From JAJRXC01 sp047639555 (GTDB lineage Bacteria; Actinomycetota; Acidimicrobiia; Acidimicrobiales; Aldehydirespiratoraceae), in assembly GCA_047639555.1 (NCBI GenBank), contig JBLIOE010000005.1:62001-126000 (forward strand): a stretch of 64,000 nucleotides of DNA, written 5' to 3'. Position numbers and translations under genes: made by a program. Below, piece by piece: positions 17,962 to 26,554 of this stretch. The notes beneath the pieces were generated by a model. It saw only the letters and a list, made by a program, of their open reading frames with translations, was not told where the DNA came from and did not search any database. Position 1 is the first letter of the stretch, and the number at the start of each line of letters is the position of its first letter.

Positions 17962-18336
17962 GTGAAGCAAATATTTCGAAAGCGACGAACCCCCGACAAG
18001 CCGCCTGGTCGAATCGACAATTTCCTGACCGAGTACTTTGCTCGCCGCCGCGGTCGCCAGGCCTTGCTCGGGGCGGGCACCCCGACCGACAATCTGCGCC
18101 GAACTCTGCGCCACGTTGGCGGCTACTACATCCCGATCCCGACATCGCGCCTCATGAACGCGATCGAGGAAGGAAGCGAGGCGTTCAACCGCTCCTTGTC
18201 CGACCCGCATCTTCCGCCGTCCACTCACATCTCGCACAATGACGTGATCCGTCGAGGAATGGTCATCCCGGTCAGTGAGCGCTGCATCGAAGACTGGGAC
18301 GCCGAACCGCTTGAGCCGGTTGTGTTCGACGACTAG
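17962..18336 (+). CDS. Hypothetical protein, 124 residues
   Basis: No family is recognised. The product is soluble and basic at the N-terminus (KQIFRKRRTPDKPPGR), followed by a moderately charged region with RHVGGYYIPIP and a C-terminal acidic tail ending EPVVFDD. GTG at 17962 is chosen because AGGGGG lies 5 bases upstream; ATG at 17938 in the same frame is the alternative and would suit a leaderless transcript from TACGGT at 17918-17923. It is divergent from the frameshifted secreted gene. Confidence 0.55.
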   Translation: MKQIFRKRRTPDKPPGRIDNFLTEYFARRRGRQALLGAGTPTDNLRRTLRHVGGYYIPIPTSRLMNAIEEGSEAFNRSLSDPHLPPSTHISHNDVIRRGMVIPVSERCIEDWDAEPLEPVVFDD

Positions 18337-18376
18337 TTCTTCGTTGGCGGTTTTGGAGCGCAGTGCGATGGGGCGG

Positions 18377-18382
18377 CAGAAT
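18377..18382 (+). promoter_or_regulatory. Possible -10 box CAGAAT
   Basis: CAGAAT ends seven bases before the ATG at 18390, matching the leaderless spacing seen at other genes in this window. The first base departs from TANNNT, so this is weaker than the others. Confidence 0.4.
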
Positions 18383-18389
18383 CGTGCCT

Positions 18390-19520
18390 ATGCCCCTGAG
18401 CCCTGGCGATGACTTCCTGATCCACCAGTTCCCCGAACCGATCGACACGGTGTTCACCGGTGATCGACAGTTCTACGACCGGTACTACTTCAACATGCAC
18501 GGGTCCGACGATTCGTTGTTCATGGTGTTCGGCATGGGCCAGTACCCAAACCTTGGAGTGACGGATGCGTTCGTCACGGTCGCCCACGGCGACCATCAGG
18601 TGACGGTGCGGGCATCACGCGAGCTCGGGTCGGACCGGATGGACACCAGTGTCGGCCCGCTCAAGGTTGAGGTGCTCGAAGGCCTTCGGGATTTGCGCCT
18701 CACCTGTGATGAGAACGAGTGGGGTCTGTCGTGTGATGTCACGTTCCGGGCGACCACCGAGGCCTTGGCCGAACCGAAGTCCTACACCTACGTCGGGCAA
18801 CGCCAGACGCAGAACACCTATCGACTCGCCCATGTCGGCTCGTATGAAGGCTGGCTCGAAGTCGACGGCGTTCGTTACGACATCACTCCTGATCGTTGGC
18901 TGGGGGCGCGCGACCACAGCTGGGGGGTGCGCCATGGAGTCGGCGATCCGGAGCCGAAGGGCATCGGCGCCAAGATCCATCCCGACATGTCGATGGGGTT
19001 CTTCCACAACTGGCTGCCGATCCAATTCGACGATCACATGGTCAAGGTCACGATCGACAACGATCATGCGGGCCGCCGTATTCTCGAAGAAGCCGTGAAG
19101 CTCTACAACCTTGGCGATGAGCGACCGCCCGAACATCTCGGCCGCCCTGAGATCGACATCACCTACTTCCCCGGCACCCGTGAGATCGAGAAGGCGGAGC
19201 TGTGGTTCAGCGGCGACGGCGCCTCGGATCTGCGGATCACCACCACACCGCTGAAGACCGTCTACCTCAAGGCCGGGTCTGGCTATATGCACGACGGCTA
19301 TTGGGGCCACGGGGTCTGGCAGGGGGCCGATCTCAAGGTTGAAGGTGTCGACACGCCGATCGGGGAGCCGACCGAACGACTCGACATCGCGTTCCTTAAC
19401 GAAACGTTGTGCCGGCACGAGACCAACGACGGTCGGGTTGGCTACGGCATGCACGAGAATCTGGCCGCGGGGCTCTACATCCCGTTCGGTTGGAAGTCGC
19501 CCGACGCGGTTGCGGACTAG
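18390..19520 (+). CDS. AttH/CrtC-like lipocalin-type protein (tentative)
   Basis: The 376-residue soluble protein is rich in beta-strand-like segments. The motif GARDHSWGVR (about 179-188) resembles the conserved D-x-S/W-G signature of AttH/carotenoid 1,2-hydratase-like proteins and related actinobacterial DUF families. No signal peptide or membrane helix is seen. ATG 18390 (MPLSPGDDF) is preferred over upstream GTG codons because the upstream residues look non-coding and a CAGAAT box lies seven bases before it. A ligand or substrate cannot be named. Confidence 0.65.
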   Translation: MPLSPGDDFLIHQFPEPIDTVFTGDRQFYDRYYFNMHGSDDSLFMVFGMGQYPNLGVTDAFVTVAHGDHQVTVRASRELGSDRMDTSVGPLKVEVLEGLRDLRLTCDENEWGLSCDVTFRATTEALAEPKSYTYVGQRQTQNTYRLAHVGSYEGWLEVDGVRYDITPDRWLGARDHSWGVRHGVGDPEPKGIGAKIHPDMSMGFFHNWLPIQFDDHMVKVTIDNDHAGRRILEEAVKLYNLGDERPPEHLGRPEIDITYFPGTREIEKAELWFSGDGASDLRITTTPLKTVYLKAGSGYMHDGYWGHGVWQGADLKVEGVDTPIGEPTERLDIAFLNETLCRHETNDGRVGYGMHENLAAGLYIPFGWKSPDAVAD

Positions 19521-19543
19521 ATCATCAACTACGGGGGCCAGTC

Positions 19544-20425
19544 ATGAGGATCGATGTAGGCGACGTTCGGCTGTTTGTCGACATTGATGGCGCGGAGTTT
19601 GTGCCCGATGGTCCGCAGATGGTCCGTCGTCCAACGGTCGTGGTTCTGCATGGCGGCCCGGGTATGGACCACAGCCCCTTCAAGGCCGAGCTCGCCTCAC
19701 TTCGAGAGATCGCCCAGGTTGTCTATCTCGACCATCGAGGCAATGGCCGCAGCGACGCCGGGTCCCCCGACAAATGGACACTTGACCAGTGGGGCGACGA
19801 TGTTCGCTCGGTCTGTGATGTGCTCGGCATCGAACGCCCCATCGTGATGGGTCAGAGCTTCGGCGGCATGGTGGCCATGGCGTATGCCGCTCGGCATCCG
19901 GGTCATGCCGCAGGTCTGATCCTTTCCAGCACCAGTGCTCGGAAGAACGAGGAGCGCAACTTGGCCGTCTTCGAAAGGCTCGGCGGGCCGTCCGTCCGAG
20001 AGATTGCGCGGGCGTTCTACGCCGATCCAGGCGATGAGACGCTGGGTCCGTTCATGGCCGAAGCGATGCCTCTGTACAACCAGCGTCCCGGCGATCCCAA
20101 CGGCTCGTCGCGCACGATCTACCGACTCGAGGTGCTCTACGACTTTTTCCGAGGCGAATACCAAACCTTCGATCTGCTACCCGGCCTGGCCCGGGTCGAA
20201 TGCCCGACTCTTGTGCTTGGTGGCGAAGACGACCCGACCACGCCGATCGAAGATCAGGTAGAGATCGCGGCGGCCCTTCCTGATGGCCTGGCCGAATTCC
20301 ATCGGTTCGCTGATTGTGGCCATGGGGCCTATCGAGATCGGGCCGAGACGGCGCTGCCGATCATGCGCGAATTCATCCTTCGCGGTCGCGATTCGCCGGT
20401 AACAAAGGGATTGGCCGATGGGTGA
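19544..20425 (+). CDS. Alpha/beta hydrolase, proline iminopeptidase-like
   Basis: The 293-residue enzyme has the oxyanion-hole motif HGGPGMD (36-42), the HRGNGRSD turn (64-71), nucleophile S105 in GQSFGG, the acid in GGEDDPTTP and the His in CGHGAYRD. These are typical of the proline iminopeptidase/haloperoxidase branch of serine hydrolases. The start MRIDVGD is chosen because residues before it come from another gene's frame. The stop overlaps the next gene's start by 8 bases, indicating coupling with the PhyH-type dioxygenase. The substrate is not known. Confidence 0.9.
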   Translation: MRIDVGDVRLFVDIDGAEFVPDGPQMVRRPTVVVLHGGPGMDHSPFKAELASLREIAQVVYLDHRGNGRSDAGSPDKWTLDQWGDDVRSVCDVLGIERPIVMGQSFGGMVAMAYAARHPGHAAGLILSSTSARKNEERNLAVFERLGGPSVREIARAFYADPGDETLGPFMAEAMPLYNQRPGDPNGSSRTIYRLEVLYDFFRGEYQTFDLLPGLARVECPTLVLGGEDDPTTPIEDQVEIAAALPDGLAEFHRFADCGHGAYRDRAETALPIMREFILRGRDSPVTKGLADG

Positions 20426-21236
20426 ATTGAGAACCGATGGTGAGTACGTCGTCAGCGAAGAAGAGCGGGCGCACTTCCTTAAGTCTGGTTATGTCCATCT
20501 CTGCGGCTTGCTGACCGAAGCCGAGGTCGCAACTCTCGAAGTCGACTATGACCGATTCTTGCGCCGTGAGATTGAAGTGCCAGGCAAGGACTTCTGCGAC
20601 ATGGCGGGCGACTACGGACGGTCGCCCGACGACTACTCGATCGTAAACGTGATGTTGCCTCGGAGGTACTTTCCGCCTTGGCAGAACAACGTGTACGAGC
20701 GGCGGGCGGCCTCGGTTGCGCGCCAGCTTTGTGGCGATGGCATGCAGCTCGACTATGACCAGCTGCTCGCAAAGCAGCCACACAAACACGATGCGGTATT
20801 CGCATGGCATCAGGACATGGCCTATTGGCCGGACACACCCGACACCCGAACGGCCACCACATGGTTGGCCATCGATGACTCGACCATTGATAACGGCTGT
20901 ATGCGTTTCGTACCGGGGACGAACCATGAGGGTTCGCTCCGGCCGCACGTGCCCCAGTTTGGTGAGCGAGGCGAATCGCATGCTCTCGGTACCGATCTTC
21001 TGGCAACCGATGACGCCCAGAATGTGCCGATCCTTCGCGGCGACGTGACGGTTCACAACGAGCGGGTGATGCACGGTTCGGGCGGAAATATGACCGACGG
21101 TTTCCGGCGGGCATACATCCTTGCGTTCCGCTCGGAGGAGACCGTGAAGATCGAACGCCAGCTGGGGTTCACCCATAGCCACAACGACCACGACGACGTC
21201 CTCGATTCGGTCGGTGTTGAGGGTCAGACCCGCTGA
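20418..21236 (+). CDS. PhyH-family Fe(II)/2-oxoglutarate dioxygenase
   Basis: The 272-residue protein matches phytanoyl-CoA dioxygenase-type enzymes, which hydroxylate small organic substrates using O2 and 2-oxoglutarate. The iron-binding facial triad is visible as H131-x-D133 (WHQDMAYW) and H219 (VMHGSGGN), and R230/R231 follows at the position that binds the 2-oxoglutarate carboxylate. FVPGTNH is another family motif. It overlaps the hydrolase gene and may act with it on the same compound; the substrate cannot be inferred. Confidence 0.92.
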   Translation: MGELRTDGEYVVSEEERAHFLKSGYVHLCGLLTEAEVATLEVDYDRFLRREIEVPGKDFCDMAGDYGRSPDDYSIVNVMLPRRYFPPWQNNVYERRAASVARQLCGDGMQLDYDQLLAKQPHKHDAVFAWHQDMAYWPDTPDTRTATTWLAIDDSTIDNGCMRFVPGTNHEGSLRPHVPQFGERGESHALGTDLLATDDAQNVPILRGDVTVHNERVMHGSGGNMTDGFRRAYILAFRSEETVKIERQLGFTHSHNDHDDVLDSVGVEGQTR

Positions 21237-21385
21237 ACTACGGCCTCGAAATCGACACTTCGATGGTTCCAGCGAACATTGCGGCCTCCAGAATCCTGGA
21301 TTGCCTGTCAAAGCGCGGTTGATCCCGCTTGAACTCACCCCCGGGCGGTAGATTCTGGCGGCCGGGAACGTATCTCTCCCCGGCT

Positions 21386-21415
21386 TTGTTCTGCCCGGAA
21401 TACGCTCGCTAGGCT
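21386..21415 (+). promoter_or_regulatory. Promoter of the second nuo operon, leaderless
   Basis: TTGTTC (21386-21391), an 18-base spacer and TAGGCT (21410-21415) form a recognisable sigma-70-type promoter. Only eight bases lie between TAGGCT and the GTG of nuoA at 21424, so transcription should begin at or within a base or two of the start codon. No ribosome binding site precedes the GTG. The rest of the 187-base gap (21237-21385) shows no other convincing signal. Confidence 0.7.
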
Positions 21416-21423
21416 CTCTCTTC

Positions 21424-21789
21424 GTGTCGGATTTTCTCCGTAGTTACCTCACCGTCGGGATCTTTGGTCTCGTTGGCGTCACGCTCGTTGCCGTTTTCCT
21501 CGGCCTCGGCTCAATCCTGCGACCCTCGAATCCCACGGTCCAAAAGCTCGAAACCTATGAGTCGGGTGTTGACCCCACCGGCGATATGTGGTCGCAGGCC
21601 AATATTCGCTATTACGTGTTCGCTTTGCTCTTCGTCATGTTCGACGTCGAGGCCGTCTTCATCTTCCCGTGGGCCACGCGCCTCGAGGTCTATGGAGTCT
21701 TTGGCCTCATCGAAATGGCGATCTTCATCTACATCTTGCTGCTTGGGCTGCTTTACGCCTGGCGCAAGGGAATGCTCAGGTGGGTCTGA
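21424..21789 (+). CDS. nuoA: NADH-quinone oxidoreductase subunit A, operon 2 (NuoA)
   Basis: This ND3-type membrane subunit has 121 residues, three helices, and the family motifs KLETYESGVDP and VMFDVEAVFIFPW. The loop between helices 1 and 2 contacts the quinone site. It is the first gene of the second operon, starting with GTG eight bases after a TAGGCT box. Its stop overlaps the nuoB ATG by one base. Confidence 0.97.
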   Translation: MSDFLRSYLTVGIFGLVGVTLVAVFLGLGSILRPSNPTVQKLETYESGVDPTGDMWSQANIRYYVFALLFVMFDVEAVFIFPWATRLEVYGVFGLIEMAIFIYILLLGLLYAWRKGMLRWV

Positions 21790-22289
21790 TGGGTCTCGTC
21801 GAATCGGGCAAGCTGCCGAAGGGCATCACCAGCCTTCTCAACATGTCCCGCAAGTACAGCCTTTGGGTGTACCAGTGGGGCCTCGCGTGTTGCGCGATCG
21901 AGATGGGCGCCGCGTTCGGATCCGCTCGTTACGACGTCATGCGTCTCGGCGTCATTCCGCTGCCGGCGAGCCCCCGCCAGGCCGACCTCGTTGTGGTGTC
22001 CGGCACCGTCACCGACAAGATGGCGCCCGCGATTCGCCGCCTCTACGAGCAGATGCCCGAACCGAAGTACGTGATCTCTATGGGTTCGTGCGCCAACTGC
22101 GGCGGCCCCTACTGGGATTCCTACTCGGTCACAAAGGGTGTCGATCAGATCATCCCGGTCGATATCTACGTTCCGGGTTGCCCGCCGCGTCCCGAAGCAC
22201 TCCTCGAGGGCATCGTCATGCTCCAGGAGCGCATCCAAAACGAGGACATGGCGCAGCGTTGGAAGGGTGAAGCGATTGTCGTCGACTGA
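21789..22289 (+). CDS. nuoB: NADH-quinone oxidoreductase subunit B, operon 2 (NuoB)
   Basis: This PSST-type subunit holds cluster N2, the last iron-sulfur cluster before quinone. Ligands are C34-C35 (LACCAIEMG), C101 (GSCANCGG) and C131 (VPGCPPRPE), with spacing matching Thermus Nqo6. The 166-residue start MGLVESGKL is set by the one-base overlap with the nuoA stop. All residues needed for electron transfer to quinone are present, so operon 2 encodes a working quinone module. Confidence 0.97.
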   Translation: MGLVESGKLPKGITSLLNMSRKYSLWVYQWGLACCAIEMGAAFGSARYDVMRLGVIPLPASPRQADLVVVSGTVTDKMAPAIRRLYEQMPEPKYVISMGSCANCGGPYWDSYSVTKGVDQIIPVDIYVPGCPPRPEALLEGIVMLQERIQNEDMAQRWKGEAIVVD

Positions 22290-22962
22290 CACCCCCGCCG
22301 AAGAAATCACCGCAGAAGCCTCCGATACGGTCCGCGAAGCAATGCTCGAGGAGCTCTCGGGCGAGCTGGGCGATGCCCTGGTTGGTAGCCATCTCGAACC
22401 CGGCATCGACCTCACGATCCGTGTCACTGCCGCCGCCTGGGCCGACACTGCTGCGTTCCTGCGCAACGGTATGGGCTTTGCGTACTTCAACTTCGTGAGC
22501 GCCATCGACTGGATGCCGTCGCCGTTCGGCCGCGACATGGATTCCCAAGTCGACCTCACCCTCGACGGAACGGATCCGAAGGATCCGGCTCCGATGGAAC
22601 AGGGCACGACGGGTGGCGACACTCGTTTCCAGGTATTCGCTCGGGTCAACGACATCGTGAATCACCGCGGCATCACCATCAAGGCTGATGTGCCGGAAGA
22701 TTCCCTCACGGTCCCCACGTGGGTCGGCACCTACAGCGGCGCCAACTGGCACGAGCGCGAGGCCTGGGAGATGTTCGGCATCTCCTTCGAAGGCCACCCG
22801 GGGCTCCGCCACATCTACCTGCCTGGCGAGTTCGAGGGGAACCCGCTACGCAAGGACTATCCGTTGCTGGCCCGCCGCGTGAAGCCGTGGCCGGGCATCG
22901 TCGACGTTGAGGCAATGCCGGGCGACGACGAAGAGGCTGAAGGAGAAGCCAGCGATGACTGA
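22276..22962 (+). CDS. nuoC: NADH-quinone oxidoreductase subunit C, operon 2 (NuoC)
   Basis: This is the 30-kDa-type subunit of the peripheral arm. The family block NWHEREAWEMFGI, GHPGLRHIYLP and RKDYPLL is clear, and the C-terminus is acidic. The start is uncertain: TTG at 22276 has GGAAGGG eight bases upstream and gives an MSSTDTPAE-like start, while GTG at 22267 is a second in-frame option. Either choice overlaps nuoB (14 or 23 bases). The product is about 228 residues. Its end overlaps nuoD by 8 bases. Confidence 0.93.
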   Translation: MSSTDTPAEEITAEASDTVREAMLEELSGELGDALVGSHLEPGIDLTIRVTAAAWADTAAFLRNGMGFAYFNFVSAIDWMPSPFGRDMDSQVDLTLDGTDPKDPAPMEQGTTGGDTRFQVFARVNDIVNHRGITIKADVPEDSLTVPTWVGTYSGANWHEREAWEMFGISFEGHPGLRHIYLPGEFEGNPLRKDYPLLARRVKPWPGIVDVEAMPGDDEEAEGEASDD

Positions 22963-24127
22963 CATCTCTGATCGCCAACAACTCAGCTACATCGCGGCGC
23001 AGGCCGCTGATGCCCGGGTCAACCTGGAGCTCGAAACCGAGGGTATGACCCTCAACATTGGTCCGCAGCACCCAGCCACCCACGGCACCCTTCGTATCAT
23101 CGCCAAGCTCGACGGTGAGCAGGTGATCGCGGCCGATCCGGTCATGGGCTACATGCACCGGGGCTACGAAAAGCTCACTGAGGTGCGCACCTACCCGCAG
23201 GTGACCACGCTCATCAACCGCATTGACTGGCTCGGCAGCTTCGCCAACGAAGTGCCGTTCATTCTTGCCGCTGAGCGACTGATGGAAGTTGAGGCGCCGC
23301 CTCGCGCTCAGTCGATCCGCACGATCCTCTTCGAGATGAGCCGCATCGCCAACGTGGTTTTGTTCCTTGGTGATATGGCCGTGCAGGTTGGTGCTGTCAC
23401 TCCGGTGTTCTTCGCCTTCCGCGATCGCGAGCACATTCTCAACCAGATCGAAGCCGTCACTGGTGGCCGCTTCCATCCCAACTTCGACCGCATTGGCGGC
23501 CTCAAAGACGACCTTCCCGCCGGTTGGATCAATGAGACCAAACAAGTCATGAAGAAGATGCGGTCCTTCTGCGACGAGATTGAAACCCTCGTCCTCGGCA
23601 ACGAGATCTTCCAGGCCCGTACCCGCGGTATCGGCGTGATTCCGGCCGATGTCGGGCTCAGCTATGGCCTCTCGGGTGCCAATATTCGTGCGTCAGGCGT
23701 GGACTGGGATGTCCGTCGTGACAACCCGTGCGGCCTTTCCTATGACCAGGTCGACTGGAAAGTTTGGACCCACCCCGACGGCGATTCGTTCAGCCGTTTC
23801 TGGGTACGCCTCCAGGAGGTCCGCGAATCCACCAAGATCGTCGACCAACTTCTTGAGACCATTCCGGCCGGCCCGATCATGGCCAAGGTGCCCCGCATCA
23901 TCAAGGTGCCCGCAGGCGAAGCGTTCGTTGAGACCGAGAACCCGCTTGGCGTCATGGGTTACTACATCGTCTCGAAGGGCGAACTCGTTCCGTATCGCGT
24001 GAAGATTCGCTCGGCGTCGTTCAACAACATGTCCATCTCGCCGTGGCTCTTGAAGGGTGTCTACGTCCCCGACATCATCACCATCCTCGCGTCGCTCTAC
24101 TTCATTCTTGGAGACATCGACCGGTGA
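22955..24127 (+). CDS. nuoD: NADH-quinone oxidoreductase subunit D, operon 2 (NuoD2)
   Basis: This second 49-kDa-type subunit has 390 residues. The quinone-pocket residues are kept (GPQHPATHG near 36-44, a tyrosine in VRTYPQ). The loop reads MGYMHRGYEKL with H68-R69-G70, as in E. coli and mitochondria; this Arg is the residue dimethylated by NDUFAF7 in mitochondrial NDUFS2. NuoD1 in this window has Thr at that point. ATG 22955 lies in the nuoC end. The stop overlaps the next GTG (GTGA). A MidA/NDUFAF7-type gene follows this operon at 32244. Confidence 0.96.
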   Translation: MTDISDRQQLSYIAAQAADARVNLELETEGMTLNIGPQHPATHGTLRIIAKLDGEQVIAADPVMGYMHRGYEKLTEVRTYPQVTTLINRIDWLGSFANEVPFILAAERLMEVEAPPRAQSIRTILFEMSRIANVVLFLGDMAVQVGAVTPVFFAFRDREHILNQIEAVTGGRFHPNFDRIGGLKDDLPAGWINETKQVMKKMRSFCDEIETLVLGNEIFQARTRGIGVIPADVGLSYGLSGANIRASGVDWDVRRDNPCGLSYDQVDWKVWTHPDGDSFSRFWVRLQEVRESTKIVDQLLETIPAGPIMAKVPRIIKVPAGEAFVETENPLGVMGYYIVSKGELVPYRVKIRSASFNNMSISPWLLKGVYVPDIITILASLYFILGDIDR

Positions 24128-25158
24128 GCATGCTCGCGGAACTGTCCTATTGGCAGATCACCAGCTTGCGCGTTGCGGGTGGCCTCGGTGGCGTCTTGCT
24201 CGTCGCGGGCACGCTCGTGTATCTGCACCTCTTCAAGATGGTGTCGTTTATGCAGAGCCGGCTCGGCCCAATGGAAGCGGGTCCCTTCGGCTCGCTCCAG
24301 CTGCTGGCTGAAGTCGGCAAGCACCTGCAAAAAGAAGACATCTTCCCGCGTAAGGCTGACAAGTTCGTCTTTGGCGCCGCGCCGTTTGTCATCCTCGCCA
24401 GCACCTTCTTGCTGGTCGTGGTGGTGCCCGCCGGTCCCGACGCTTGGTTCGTCGACGTCGACACCGGGATCTACCTCGCCATGGCCGTGTCTTCGGTATC
24501 GGTCATCGGCATTCTCATGGCGGGCTGGGGTTCAGCCAACAAGTACTCGATGATGGGTGGCCTCCGAGCCACCGGCCAGCTCATCGCCTACGAACTGCCG
24601 CTGATTCTTGCGGTTGTTGGTGTGGTCATCCAGGCCGGCACGATGAACATGCAGGGCATCGTCTCCGCCCAGGCCAACGGTGAGATCTTTGGCTGGGGCG
24701 GAATTGGCAACCCCTACATTCTCACCCAGGGTGTCGCCTTTCTTGTCTTCATGATCGCGATGCAGGCCGAGCTCACCCAGGCCCCGTTCGATATGCCGAT
24801 CGCAGAATCGGAGCTCGTCTCCGGTTATCTCACCGAGTACTCGGGTATGCGATTCCTTCTCTTCTTCATCGGTGAGTTCGCCACCGCTGGTGTCTTCGCG
24901 TCGATTGCTGCGGTCCTCTTCCTCGGCGGCTGGTGGGCGCCGATCCCCGGCCTCGCGTTCGACGACAATGTGTGGAACCTGCTCGGACCTCTCTTGCTCA
25001 TCGGCAAGATCGTCATCCTCACGTTCATCGTCTTCTGGGTTCGTTTCACCTTCCCCCGCTTCCGTGAAGATCAACTCCAGCGGATTGCCTGGAAATTCCT
25101 CATCCCCATCGCCCTCGCCAATATCGTGGTGACGGCCCTCTTCAAGGTCTGGTTCTGA
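24124..25158 (+). CDS. nuoH: NADH-quinone oxidoreductase subunit H, operon 2 (NuoH2)
   Basis: This ND1-type membrane subunit is about 344 residues long, eight helices, with MQSRLGPMEAGPFGSLQ and the acidic loop TQAPFDMPIAESELVSGY. It directly follows nuoD: operon 2 skips nuoE, nuoF and nuoG. GTG 24124 overlaps the nuoD stop as GTGA, and ATG 24130 two codons later is the alternative. NuoH1 is 420 residues, so this copy lacks the longer loops and charged tail of its paralogue. Confidence 0.95.
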   Translation: MSMLAELSYWQITSLRVAGGLGGVLLVAGTLVYLHLFKMVSFMQSRLGPMEAGPFGSLQLLAEVGKHLQKEDIFPRKADKFVFGAAPFVILASTFLLVVVVPAGPDAWFVDVDTGIYLAMAVSSVSVIGILMAGWGSANKYSMMGGLRATGQLIAYELPLILAVVGVVIQAGTMNMQGIVSAQANGEIFGWGGIGNPYILTQGVAFLVFMIAMQAELTQAPFDMPIAESELVSGYLTEYSGMRFLLFFIGEFATAGVFASIAAVLFLGGWWAPIPGLAFDDNVWNLLGPLLLIGKIVILTFIVFWVRFTFPRFREDQLQRIAWKFLIPIALANIVVTALFKVWF

Positions 25159-25159
25159 C

Positions 25160-25699
25160 ATGGGTCTCGTCCCCGGACTGATCAAAGGCCTCGGCGTCAC
25201 CGGCGGCACCATCCTTCGCACCGTCTTCCCCGACGGTCTAAAGAAGCCGATCCCGGCGCCCTCCCGTGGTGCCGAGACCGTGCAGTACCCGCACGAGAAG
25301 GAAGCTCCGCCGACCCGGGCCCGTGGCGTCATTGCGCTGCACGAAGAGAACTGCACCTCGTGCATGCTCTGCGCCCGCGAGTGCCCCGATTGGTGCATCT
25401 ACATTGAGGGCCACAAGGAAAAGGCGCCGCCGCGCCGCGCTGGCGGCAAGCCCCGCAAGCGCAACGAACTCGACCGTTTCGATATCGATTTCGCGCTCTG
25501 TATGTTCTGCGGCATCTGCGTCGAGGTTTGCCCGTTCGATGCCCTCTTCTGGAGCCCGGAGTACGAATTCTCCGAGCCCCGTATTGCTGATCTTCTCCAC
25601 GACAAGTCGCGTTTGTCGGAGTGGATGGAAACCGTGCCGGAATTCGAGGACTACGAAGCGGGTTCGGAGGCGAAGAAGCTGAAGGTGCCGCCAACATGA
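25160..25699 (+). CDS. nuoI: NADH-quinone oxidoreductase subunit I, operon 2 (NuoI2)
   Basis: This 179-residue ferredoxin-like subunit has two complete [4Fe-4S] motifs: C65-C68-C71-C75P and C114-C117-C120-C124P. A basic segment between them (PRRAGGKPRKRNE) is unlike NuoI1. Because operon 2 has no NADH module, this subunit is the likely entry point for electrons, for example from a ferredoxin or from a shared NuoEFG. That is inference; no docking feature is proven by sequence. Confidence 0.96.
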   Translation: MGLVPGLIKGLGVTGGTILRTVFPDGLKKPIPAPSRGAETVQYPHEKEAPPTRARGVIALHEENCTSCMLCARECPDWCIYIEGHKEKAPPRRAGGKPRKRNELDRFDIDFALCMFCGICVEVCPFDALFWSPEYEFSEPRIADLLHDKSRLSEWMETVPEFEDYEAGSEAKKLKVPPT

Positions 25700-26229
25700 G
25701 CAATCTTCTCGCGGCGATTTCTAGCGACTCGGATCTCTTCTTCGCTCAGAACGTCTTCTTCGGCATCTTCGCCGTCACAATGTTATTCGGCGCGGTCAAG
25801 GTCGTTACCACCAGCAACGTCGTCCACGCGGCCCTATGGCTCGTGGTCGTGCTTTCTGGTGTTGCGTGCCAGTTCATTCTGCTCGGCGCCGAGTTCGTCG
25901 CCGTCACCCAGGTGCTTGTTTACATCGGCGCTGTGGTTGTGCTCTTCCTCTTCGGTGTGATGCTCACTCGAGCGTCCATGGGCGACGACGAATCCGTCGC
26001 CGATGAAAAGCGCACGATCGCCAGCATCGTTGGTGTGCTGCTCTTTTCGGTGATGGCCCTCGCCCTAATCGACACGTGGAGCGACGACCGGATCGTCATC
26101 GACGAACCGCAGACAGTCGCCGAAGTCAGCGACTCGATCTTCTCGCAATACATCGTCCCGTTCGAAGCCGTCTCGGTGCTGCTCCTCGCGGCGCTGATCG
26201 GTGCCATCGTCGTGGCCCGGAAAGACTGA
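25696..26229 (+). CDS. nuoJ: NADH-quinone oxidoreductase subunit J, operon 2 (NuoJ2)
   Basis: This ND6-type membrane subunit has 177 residues and five helices, including VYIGAVVVLFLFGVMLTRA. The start MSNLLAA is set by the ATGA overlap with the nuoI stop. It lacks the long acidic tail of NuoJ1. Fifteen bases separate it from nuoK. Confidence 0.95.
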   Translation: MSNLLAAISSDSDLFFAQNVFFGIFAVTMLFGAVKVVTTSNVVHAALWLVVVLSGVACQFILLGAEFVAVTQVLVYIGAVVVLFLFGVMLTRASMGDDESVADEKRTIASIVGVLLFSVMALALIDTWSDDRIVIDEPQTVAEVSDSIFSQYIVPFEAVSVLLLAALIGAIVVARKD

Positions 26230-26244
26230 GAGGGACCTGATCAC

Positions 26245-26544
26245 ATGCTGCTGAACCAGTTCCTGCTCCTCGCCGCCGCATTGTTTTGCATCGGCGTCTA
26301 CGGCGTGCTCGCTCGCAAGAGCGGCATGCTCGTGCTGATGTCCGTTGAGCTGATCCTCAACGCCGTGAACATCAACCTCGTCGCGTTTGGTGCCCTCACC
26401 GAAGATGTCGGTGGTGAGGTGTTCGCGCTCTTCACGATCGCCGTCGCCGCCGCCGAAGTCGGCATTGGCCTCGCCATCGTCTTGCTCATGTACCGCAACC
26501 GCCGAAGCATCGACCTCTCCGAGGCCGATCTCATGAAGGGCTGA
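26245..26544 (+). CDS. nuoK: NADH-quinone oxidoreductase subunit K, operon 2 (NuoK2)
   Basis: This ND4L-type subunit has 99 residues and three helices. Both membrane glutamates are kept (MSVELILNAVN and VAAAEVGIGLAIV). A GAGAGGGACC-type ribosome binding site precedes the ATG in the 15-base gap after nuoJ. Length and motifs are standard. Confidence 0.97.
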   Translation: MLLNQFLLLAAALFCIGVYGVLARKSGMLVLMSVELILNAVNINLVAFGALTEDVGGEVFALFTIAVAAAEVGIGLAIVLLMYRNRRSIDLSEADLMKG

Positions 26545-26554
26545 GGCGCTGCTC

